DNA from: Allantophomopsis cytisporea | Taxonomy: Eukaryota; Ascomycota; Leotiomycetes; Phacidiales; Phacidiaceae | Length of the DNA stretch: 64,000 nucleotides | NCBI GenBank assembly: GCA_024752435.1 | Contig: CP103035.1 | Location: 496,001 to 560,000, forward strand | Direction of reading: 5' to 3' | Part shown: in pieces, positions 55,737 to 64,000 of the stretch | How positions within the stretch are numbered: the first letter of the stretch is position 1 | Layout of the letters: the number at the start of each line of letters is the position of its first letter | Notes under the pieces: generated by a model | Seen by the model: only the letters and a program-made list of their open reading frames with translations | Told to the model about the DNA's origin: nothing | The model's database searches: none | Made by a program: the position numbers and the translations under genes

Positions 55737-56979
55737 ATGGATTACTCACAGGACCCCCAGCCTGCCGAACCACGCAAGCAAAAGAAGAAGAAAGTCTTGC
55801 TCATGGGTAAGAGTGGGAGCGGAAAGAGTTCCATGCGCAGCATTATCTTCAGCAACTATGTGGCCAAGGATACTCGGCGATTGGGCGCGACAATCGATGT
55901 TGATCTCTCTCACGTCAAGTTTTTGGGCAATCTCACACTGAATCTTTGGGATTGTGGTGGGTATGTATTGTTTTGTTCCTTTCTTCCTGCTAGCAATGAG
56001 CAGACTCCAAAAGGGATCCCAGAAGTTGTACGAGCGGCTCAACTAGCAACCACTTTCCTATATAAAAATACAGAACACTCCACACTTTTACTCATAAGCA
56101 GTACTGGTACTGATTCGTAATAGACAAGATGCTTTTATGGAAAATTACCTTTCACAACAACGAGCCCACGTTTTCTTTAACGTGGGAGTCCTCATTTACG
56201 TTTTCGATATCGAATCCAAGGAATTTGAACGCGATCTCCTCACCTACCGAGCCATCATAACTGCCCTGAACCAATTCTCACCTCAGACAAGCACTCTCTC
56301 TGATCCCAATGACCCAGATTCCGCACTCATATCCGATGGACCCAAGATCTTTGTGCTAATCCACAAGATGGACCTAGTCGTTCACTCGCAGCGGGAAGAG
56401 CTGTACAACGAGCGCGTAGCACACATCCAAGCCAAGTCAGGCGACTATAACGTGATCCCGTTTGCGACATCAATTTGGGACCAATCGCTGTACAAAGCAT
56501 GGGCGGAGATCATCCATGACCTGATCCCGAACCTATCAGAAATTGAAAAGCACCTGAAATCACTTGGCGAACTGATCGAAGCAGAGGAAGTGCTACTTTT
56601 CGAACGTGCTTCCTTCCTTGTTGTCTCCTCCTGGGTTTCGCCTGTCGGTGCCGCAAACCCAACCACAGATCGCTTTGAGCGCCTCTCCAACATCATCAAG
56701 AACTTCAAGCAGTCCATTTCCCGCTATACCGGCATGCCGAAATCTGCTGAGCAGTTCATTCTCCTCAACGTTAAGCTCACCCGCTTCAGCATGTTCGTCG
56801 TTAAATTTACCACAAATACCTACCTGGCCGTATGCCTGCCGCCTGGCGAAGAGCGCTTCAACTCCGCCGTCTTGAATGCGCAGCTTGCTAGAACACAATT
56901 CGAAGGTCTCGATGCGCCCAGTCGGAGGGGTCTAGATCGAGGAGCTACGCCATCTACTACGAATGATGAGTGGACTTGA
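55737..56979 (+). CDS. GTR1: Rag-type GTPase Gtr1 (RagA/B orthologue)
   Basis: Exons 55737-55960 and 56124-56979 encode 359 residues, close to the family's usual size. The P-loop is GKSGSGKSS near residues 24-32, switch II begins with LWDCGGQDAF across the intron (GG|A codon), and HKMDL is the G4 motif. The Roadblock-type C-terminal domain follows with ILLNVKLTRFSMFVVKF. Gtr1 pairs with Gtr2 on the vacuole and activates TORC1 when amino acids are plentiful; that is known of the family. The single 163-nt intron uses a GTATGT donor and the acceptor CGTAATAG. The acidic C-terminal tail ends in DEWT. Confidence 0.93.
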
Positions 56980-57042
56980 AAGAGCTTATCTATTACTTCG
57001 AGGAATTCGAGCATTCCAAACCATCTCTCGTTCCACACAACC

Positions 57043-57387
57043 TTATCTCATCCTCTTTCGCTTCCTTGAAATAGAGCTTGCCTCCCTTACTTTGCGTATG
57101 TCTTGCGGGCATCGTTGTTTGTTAATTAGGGAAATGATACCCATAAATCCGGCGTTCTGATCTAAAAGTTTACTGGTTCCCTTTACCAAGGCCATTTGGC
57201 TTTTCAATTTCACGCGCTGTTCCTTCGCAGCGCTCGGTTTCTTTGCGAAACCAAACTCGATGTTGTAGGACTGACTGGTAGTGGATGGGGCGGGCAGGGC
57301 AATGAATGATGATGTTCTTGCATCTGGAGGGGCAATGGGTTTTATGTTGTATGAGTAGTTAGCGTGGAGTTCAAGTGGATGAATCAT
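57043..57387 (-). CDS. Small hypothetical protein, 114 residues, antisense to the GTR1 3' flank
   Basis: I do not recognise it. The frame has plausible codon choice, begins MIHPLELHANYSYNIKPIAP and contains SYNIEFGFAKKPSAAKEQRV, then LLDQNAGFMGIISLINKQRC. A GTAAGG follows CGCAAA near 57100, so the real protein may be spliced and end differently. The stop lies about 60 bp beyond the GTR1 stop codon, in tail-to-tail orientation. It could be a genuine small gene or chance. Confidence 0.35.
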   Translation of the reverse strand: MIHPLELHANYSYNIKPIAPPDARTSSFIALPAPSTTSQSYNIEFGFAKKPSAAKEQRVKLKSQMALVKGTSKLLDQNAGFMGIISLINKQRCPQDIRKVREASSISRKRKRMR

Positions 57388-58710
57388 GAGAGAAATACAA
57401 ACAACTTAGATGCACAACGACCTTTTCCGAACTATGTTTCTGTTTGTGATCAGCTATTTAACCTCGGCTTCTCCGTTATGATAATGACCATGCTGTATAT
57501 ATCATTTCTTCTGACGAGCTTGGTTCTTCTTGACTACATATAAATTCTCATCTTATTATTAAAGAAGCTGTGAGGATTTTATGCTTTTCAGAGACTCCAC
57601 TCTCCCCTCCTATCTATTATCAGCTTAGTCTCAAATGCAACAAAAGCTCGTTCTACAGTTGACTTTTACAACATTAGGCCTATTATGTAATCTATAATTA
57701 GACTTGTGACGTAGAAATTATGAGTCTTGACCACTGTATTCATAGTTTTGGATTTTGAAGATTTCACAAGCTAAGCCAACGTAGCAATTGCCAATTATCA
57801 CCTACCTACCTATTGATATAACAAACAAAAATCCTGCGCACGTCGCCCGAAGCGATTTGAAGTAGTAGTCAACGTGTAACTACTATACGATCAACTTCGA
57901 CAGTATAAATAGGCTGTCGATACTGTCAACCTGCACTACAATATTACCATCTCACTCCCATGGTCTACACTTCGAATCAACAGCAATTCTGAAACTGAAT
58001 ATACTTTCAAAAAGTGGCTCACAATGACAAGGAGTGCTATAATGACAAGCAGGAGAGTAATGAGAATGATAACAATGCCAGGGGTGGCCACACACCTGCA
58101 CAGCATCCCCACGTGAAACTCTTGTCATAGTCTATTCTCGAAACCGAGCTTCTCCGGGGGAAAGGGCTATACGTAGAGAGATATGTTGCACAGTAGATAG
58201 CAACTAAGCTTGTGTGGGGAAACTAGAAAAGCAAAACGTATGATGGATAGCTAACTTGCTATGGCTGCTCCCGCTATTTGCTTTGCATGTAAGTTAGCCT
58301 TATCCAGGCTTCACAGCTTGGAGATGAAGTTTAATGGGCTTACTATCAAGAGATAGCGATGCATGTGCAAGGATATGTAGCTGGGATACGAACATTGTAT
58401 TATAATGGTCGTCCGGTTGATTCCCATAGACGCTTCAGTGAGACTGCGGTACAGTAGATATTCTTACATGCATCTAATTCAAGATGCATAATCACACAGC
58501 TTGAACCAGTAAGTTAAGTCCAGGCATTGATTCATCTAACTACCTATCGGGCAAAAGCCATTGAAATGCTCTCTTTATCAAATTAGCTCCCGACAAATAA
58601 TGAGTCCGGCAGCCTTAACCATCCCAACGCCTTTTTGTGATATGAAGACCAACATATCGGCCAAATGCATTCAGCTCACCTCACTCTCACCAACACTTCA
58701 TCACGCCGAT
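57388..58710. other. Intergenic region, no gene recognised
   Basis: AT-rich, with several TATATA-like stretches and short open frames only. Confidence 0.5.
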
Positions 58711-60060
58711 TTAAACCCACTTCTGAACAGCAGTTCCACCCTTCTTAAACTCCGCCAACTCACCAAGAACGGCACTCTTATCAGTATGATCCTTGTTTGG
58801 GAATGTAGTAGCTAAAATCCACGGACGCTCGTTGCTTCCTGGGTATGCAAGCGTAATGAAGTTGTACACATCTCCAATCGTCTGCGTGGTATTGAAGCGA
58901 GCCGGCAGCCGCGTGCCATTAGCAAGCTGAATGCGGAGGGAGAGGGTAGGCTGGGAGTCGTCAACGTTCGTAGATGGCGCTGCCGATGAAGCTGCCGACG
59001 ACGCAGCTGGGGCGGGTGGAGTAGGCGTGACATTGCTGCTAGAACCGCTGCCTCCTGGCGTAGGACTACCAAGGCGCTGACCGCCGCCGCTGAATGGCTT
59101 GTACACTTTCTTAGGGGCTACATAATCGGTCTCGTGCTGCTTGAGGTGAACGTCGACAGGCTGGTCTGGGCGCACGTCCATGAGATGGACTGGAGCGCGT
59201 CCCTGTCGGATCATACGCAGGTCGGCGGCGTGTTGTGGATCGTCGAAGCGGCGTAGTGGACCATCTTCAATACTCCAACCATCCGTCCAGATATTGAGCA
59301 CGCGTACTTGTGCAGGAAGATCGGCGGTACGGTTGGCATTCGGGTCTGCGACCTCTTGGGATTCTGTGCCGTCGCCGCCCAGAGTCATACCTGTACCACG
59401 GAATCGAGATGGTGCTGCTGGCTCACCCCCCGGTCTTGCAGTGTTGCTGTTTCTCATTAGATAAGTATCATGGAATTGTAGGTATGAACGTACGCCTTGG
59501 CCTTCTTGATCAAATCATTGACTACACTTCTCGGATCACGCTTTGGATCTTGAACTGCGAGCCCGGACTTCTCTCCTCCAGCAAACAAATCTCTTGGTTG
59601 TTCATCTTCGGGGTGGTAATCTTGGTCATCGTCGTCGTCATCATCGTCATCATGTGCGTGGCCGTGACCTGGGGCTGGGTTGATAGATCCTAATGTGTTG
59701 ATTCCACCTCGTGCTGGTGCGCGAGCTCCACGAGAACTGCTGGCTACTGTTGGAATACTCTGTGGGGCTGGACGGCCATCAAGTGTTCGTGGTCCCGTGT
59801 AATTTTCTGATACTTGTGGTTCGGAGCTTTCACCTTGCGTCGCTTCGGATTCTTCTTGGGAAGTGTAGAACTCAGCTGCTGCACTAGAAAGGTCCCATTG
59901 GTTTGTGGCGAGGTATTGTTGTGCCTATAATGTTTGCGTCAGAAGAGAAGTATGAGAATGGAAGTGAGAATGAAAGAGTGCAACTTACCTCGTCTGGTCC
60001 TGCGCCTGTGAGACTACAGAAGCTTGTAATCAACTCGTCATGATCAGCTGGGGCCGCCAT
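58711..60060 (-). CDS. shp1: Cdc48/p97 adaptor Shp1/p47 (UBA-SEP-UBX protein)
   Basis: Exons 60060-59989, 59924-59494 and 59452-58711 encode 414 residues. UBA: residues 1-45, with ITSFCSLTG and, after intron 1, AQQYLATNQWDLSSAAAEFY. An acidic His/Asp run follows. SEP domain: IWTDGWSIEDGPLRRFDD through VHLMDVRPDQPVDVHL (about 210-270). UBX: from LRIQLANGTRLPARFN to the C-terminal VQKWV (about 335-414), with TFPNKDHTD as the loop. Shp1 recruits Cdc48 to ubiquitinated substrates and acts in membrane fusion, autophagy and PP1 maturation; this follows from the family. The second intron splits an Ala codon (GC|A). Divergent from MIM1. Confidence 0.93.
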
Positions 60061-60453
60061 GGTTACCGTGTATAGAGAGGTAGAATTGTGTGTTAGTTTG
60101 TGTAGATGTTATCGAATATAAACAGAGAGGAGGTGGAGTTGTGAAAAGCAGTGTGTGTGGTTGTAAGTAGAGTTGATGTTAATCAACAATATGAATTATG
60201 TACTTAAGCAAAGGTAGCACCACCACAGTTTGGAGAGGTAAGGTACCAGGCGGAAGCTCGTCGTCATTCTCGCCTAAGCTTGCTATCGCAGCAATCGTGT
60301 ATCGCCTCAGGCACTCAAAAAATGAACTAGAAGCCGATCAACAGCTCCATAGCATCACAATAATACCACACGCATGAACCTCACCGTCTATTTTCTTCCT
60401 TGACGGCCACCTTCACGCTCCTCACAACTATCAATCTATCGAGATTCAACATA
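60061..60453. promoter_or_regulatory. Bidirectional intergenic region between SHP1 (-) and MIM1 (+)
   Basis: 393 bp between divergent start codons. CT-rich on the + strand towards MIM1 (60390-60450). No clear TATA box. Confidence 0.4.
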
Positions 60454-60911
60454 ATGGCTGAAAACCTCGACCTCACAGAGTCAGGAATGACTATCCCTTC
60501 CGATAGCGAGCAGTACTCTGCCTCCAACAACGATGACCTTTCCCCGTCTCCATCTTCAAACAACTCACCAGCATTGGTTCTCTACTCCCCACCTACCATA
60601 TGGGGCTTGTTGAGAGGTGCGGCTATCAATTTGTTGTTGCCGTTCGTTAACGGACTTATGTTGGGATTTGGAGAGTTGTTTGCACATGAAGCTGCGTACC
60701 GTCTTGGCTGGGGAGGGACTAAGGTATATCTCACTCTATGGATGAATTTCGAAGATGACCGTAAAAGGATTATGGCTAATGATCTGCGTTACAGGTTTTC
60801 CCCGCATCGCGCAGTGCAAGAAAGGTTGGACCGGGAATTGAGATCCGGGATGACCCAGTCGAGAGAAGAAGGAGAAATGGTGAATTGCAGGACATCACCA
60901 GCCTCGAGTAA
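60454..60911 (+). CDS. MIM1: Mitochondrial outer-membrane import protein Mim1 (TOM13)
   Basis: Exons 60454-60723 and 60795-60911 encode 128 residues, near the size of yeast Mim1 (113). The conserved core is LVLYSPPTIWGLLRGAAINL, then LPFVNGLMLGFGELFAHEAA, a single membrane segment with the GxxxG-like spacing (NGLMLGFGE) used for oligomerisation. After the 71-nt intron the protein continues VFPASRSARKVGPGIEIRDD and ends in LQDITSLE. Unspliced reading would give a longer but unrelated tail. The N-terminus is acidic, Ser-rich and cytosolic. Mim1, with Mim2, inserts alpha-helical proteins such as Tom20 and Tom70 into the outer membrane. Confidence 0.92.
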
Positions 60912-61291
60912 ATAAGAGATTAAGAGCATTATGTCGGAGTTTGGCGTTGGAAAATGTAGCATAAGACTTTGAGATTCAAGGACGAGAGCATTGGGTGAGG
61001 TAGACTGGAGCGATGCCCATAGCTAAACCCCGCTACCTCGGATATATGTACATAAGGTTGATATATTAAATCATTGTGAAAAACTACATTTCTTAGATCA
61101 AGTATTGGATCTCCACATCTTCATATTAATTGTTCAATGGTTCAATGCTGGAAGTTAAAGCTGGCTGTTGAGATACTCTCTCGGCGTCGAATCAGCGCGG
61201 CGGACGCTAGTCATGGATCCAGACTCGCGAAGTCATGATCCAAATAATTATTTCTTGAGAAGCGCAACAGCATATCCACAACGTACACATC
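60912..61291. other. Spacer between MIM1 and OXA1
   Basis: 380 bp with the MIM1 3' end and the OXA1 promoter. AT-rich around 61070-61130. No gene seen. Confidence 0.5.
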
Positions 61292-62831
61292 ATGATTCCT
61301 AGTAGAGGCCTGCAAAGGTCAAGCCAGGTCATTGGCCTTAGTCGCAGGCGGCTACAAACTTCGCCAGCTAGACTCGTACATCTCCCATGCAGGAAACTTT
61401 CGATCATTTAGCTGACAGAGACAGTTTTCGAGCAATAGACCTGCGAGATCGAGCCCAATCCTTTCTCAGACCAATGCTTTCTCAACAAGAACAATTCGGC
61501 CTACCCTGACTCAGTCGAATTCTCTCTTGAAGAATGGTACTGTGCGATTCCAATCGACGGCACCGGCTTCACCAGTCACTCCAGCTCCAGCAGACGTCGC
61601 AAGCACTCCAATTGACACCACACTCGATACCAACTTCACTACTGTACTTGATATTCCAGAGCGGATTGGGTACTTGAAGGAATTGGGACTCGATTATGGA
61701 TGGGGTCCAACAGCAGTAATGGAATGGCTTCTTGAACACGTCCATGTCCTTACCGGCACTCCATGGTGGGCATCTATCGGTCTTACAGCCCTCGCGGTTC
61801 GTTTAATTCTTCTCAAGCCGTACATGGATGCTGCAGATGTCGGTGCTCGCATGGCTTCTATCAAACATATCACGGCACCCATTACAGCGCAAATGCAGGA
61901 GGCTTCGAGAGTGGGAAATACTGCCGAGACCTTTGCCAAGAGAGCCGAATTGCAATTGGTACACAAGAGAGCAGGCATCAAGATCTGGAAGTCTTTCGTA
62001 CCTATGTTGCAGATGTTTGCGGGTTATGGTACATTCGTGCTGTTGAGAGGAATGGCTAAATTGCCGGTTCCTGGACTGGAGACTGGAGGTATTGCTTGGT
62101 TTCACGATTTGACTGTCCCTGATCCATACTTAATCCTTCCTCTTGCCACTGCTGGTATCCTTCATTACGTCTTGAGAGTAAGCCGTTTATCCAAAGTCCA
62201 AGATTGAATATGTTATCAAACTGATACAAAACAGAAAGGAGGAGAAACTGGTGTGACGCTCATGTCGCCAAAGACTCTCAAAGTTATGTCTTATGGACTA
62301 CCTGCTATTACCGTCATCTTCACCTACTTCCTTCCAGCCGGACTTCAACTTTCTTTCTTGATCTCCGGTATCCTTTCGTTCATCCAATCTACCGCATTCA
62401 AGAACAAGTCCTTCCGCGAAACCTTCGGAATGATGCCACTTCCCCCTCTCACCCCTACCGGTACTCCAGTCAGCGCCAGTGGCAACACCATCAAGCTCGC
62501 TCCCGCACAATATCGCGATACCACCGCATTGAAATATCAGGCACCGAACGCAACACCACCCTTGAATGCGGAGAAAACCCTATTTTCTGACATCAAGTCG
62601 AGAGTTGCCGATGGTATGAAGGATGCCAAGGAGGTAGCGCAGAATGGAAAGAAGTTCGTAGAAGAGAAAACTGGCAGTGCAAAGGTGAATGGCAAGAAAT
62701 CCAAGGTGGAGATCAAGGCTGCAGAGGCTTATGAGAAGAAGAGAGCTGCTGAGTTGCAGAGAAAAGCGTTCGAGGAGGAGCAGAGACGCATGGCTGAGAG
62801 AAGACTTAAGAAGAAGTATGGTGGTAAATAG
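61292..62831 (+). CDS. OXA1: Mitochondrial inner-membrane insertase Oxa1
   Basis: Exons 61292-61375, 61425-62177 and 62235-62831 encode 477 residues. I place the start at ATG 61292: MIPSRGLQRSSQVIGLSRRR is an Arg/Ser-rich presequence, and the 49-nt intron (GTACAT donor, GACAG acceptor) joins ARL to FSSNRPARSS in phase 0. The five-TM 60KD/YidC fold follows: WWASIGLTALAVRLILLKPY, SFVPMLQMFAGYGTFVLLRG, PYLILPLATAGILHYVLR and, after intron 2, SYGLPAITVIFTYFLPAGLQ and SFLISGILSFIQSTAFK. The C-terminal 130 residues are Lys/Glu/Ala-rich and helical, the matrix tail that binds mitoribosomes. Oxa1 inserts Cox2 and other mitochondrially encoded proteins. It is co-directional with MIM1. Confidence 0.95.
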
Positions 62832-63671
62832 ATATCTCGCTTGAGACTCCTGTATTGTGCATTGTAAGATAGATGGGAGTTTGTATATTATCATGTACTC
62901 CTTCACATACTTTTTGTGCACTTGATGAACTATATCAACGGCGTTCAGTGAACATGGAGAGCTAAGAGGCGGTCCTACTATATATTCAGTTGACAAAGGC
63001 ACTGTTAAAGAAGTAAAGTCTAAGTGCCCTGTTGGCAATCAAGCAGACGGGCACTATTGAGGCCTCATGACCTGATTGGAACATACCACATGGTCAAGAA
63101 AATGCTCCACCGCCATCGCCGTTGTCATCATCAATTATTCTCGTCCTCGCTAATCATTCAAGTCTTACTTGTGTCTTTCGAGAAATGTTGAGACCATTCT
63201 CAACAATGGCGATCCACGATATATCATGTACTTATCATCAGAGATTGCGCTCTAAACTGGACTCTGTAGACAAGTTTCATCACTTCATGTGCTTCTCATA
63301 GTGATTTCTAGATGTTCGGGAAGGAAGAGGGGAGGGGTTTTATAAGCCTTTTGTAATGGCCGATGAGGAATCAAATAGCGATCATATTTTGAGCACATCA
63401 CATAAAATGCTGAGGAGTCTTTCGTTCGCTTGCTCACTTGCTCATAACGCTGCTCAACTCGGAATCACAAAACGCATAAGACAGCTCATACTGTTTGTAT
63501 CACTAAATCCATGCCATTAAAACTATCTACCTACCAGTATCTAAACTAATACTTAATCCTCAAGCATTCCACCACCATATCTGTGAAAGTCACTTGCCAT
63601 AACGTTGCCGTCTCTCGTACCTACCACAACTCCTCACAGCTCCCCACTCTCCATTCTCTCCAACTTCCTGC
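62832..63671. other. Convergent 3' region between OXA1 and the small Cys-rich gene
   Basis: About 840 bp, AT-rich, no gene or repeat recognised. Confidence 0.5.
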
Positions 63672-63923
63672 CTACTGATTAGATTGTCGAGCTTGAGCGG
63701 CATCATAGACCGCATTGTTATAAGCCCACCTCGCAACACTTGCATTGGTACAATTCTCCTCAGCCTCAATGCAGTTCGGGCAGATATCATTGACCCGCAC
63801 AATCTTGGTGACTTGTATCTGGCGGCAGCGAATGTTCTCATTCTGCTTCTTTGTCTTGCAGCGGTGCAGGGTTACCATCTCTAGATGGATGCAATTGTAG
63901 CGGGTCTGCTCAACTTCGCACAT
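63672..63923 (-). CDS. Small Cys-rich hypothetical protein
   Basis: An 83-residue frame beginning MCEVEQTRYNCIHLEMVTLH, with Cys at about 2, 11, 22 and 33 and a CPNC pair, ending in AAQARQSNQ. The MCxxExxxYxCxH start is a pattern I know from many short fungal proteins of unknown function, probably zinc-binding through the Cys/His pairs; that is inference. No signal peptide. The stop is TAG at 63672. The few bases to the window edge do not show an upstream exon, but one cannot be ruled out. Confidence 0.6.
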   Translation of the reverse strand: MCEVEQTRYNCIHLEMVTLHRCKTKKQNENIRCRQIQVTKIVRVNDICPNCIEAEENCTNASVARWAYNNAVYDAAQARQSNQ

Positions 63924-64000
63924 CTTGCTGGTTGCGGGTGTGTGCTTCGAGTTTGTGTTTCATTCCACTAGTGAGTTGATATTGAGTTTACACTTAACAC

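Overview
The window reads as nuclear DNA of a filamentous ascomycete (Pezizomycotina), most like a helotialean such as Botrytis or Sclerotinia. The evidence is many short GT-AG introns (45-163 nt) with CTAAC/CTGAC branch sites, typical ascomycete families (GH72 glucanosyltransferase, Zn2Cys6 and APSES regulators, DHA1 MFS transporter, reticulon, Gtr1, Mim1), and long intergenic stretches rich in short tandem repeats. The genus is an inference from general resemblance. I see no intact transposon, no convincing tRNA or rRNA gene, no CRISPR array and no secondary-metabolite cluster.

Layout, left to right. 0-8 kb: the 3' end of an unrecognised serine-rich protein (+), mitochondrial L-2-hydroxyglutarate dehydrogenase (-), SRP68 (-), and a divergently transcribed 1062-residue PPR protein (+). 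9-20 kb: an MFS drug transporter, a Cdc3-type septin and the Hsp90 co-chaperone Cns1, all on +. 20-31 kb: an APSES/KilA-N regulator (-) and DNA topoisomerase II (+). 33-42 kb: a TBC Rab-GAP (+), a reticulon (+) and a small putative tail-anchored protein (-). 44-54 kb: an SS18/SSXT-like chromatin co-regulator (-), a probable gene relic (-), a Zn2Cys6 regulator (+) and a GH72 cell-wall glucanosyltransferase (-). 55-64 kb: Gtr1 GTPase (+), a small hypothetical ORF (-), the Cdc48 adaptor Shp1/p47 (-), Mim1 and Oxa1 (both +), and a small Cys-rich protein (-).

Most genes are housekeeping and do not form an operon-like system. The closest thing to a functional cluster is the right-hand end, where Mim1 (outer-membrane insertion) and Oxa1 (inner-membrane insertion) are tandem neighbours; the PPR protein and L2HGDH are also mitochondrial. 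Exon structures were built by eye from reading-frame continuity, splice consensus and family conservation, and no transcript data were available.

The least explained parts are the intergenic regions. They carry several unrelated tandem arrays with a unit of almost exactly 10 bp, a degenerate minisatellite of about 50 bp, and one interrupted coding relic. I did not find a convincing undescribed multi-gene system.
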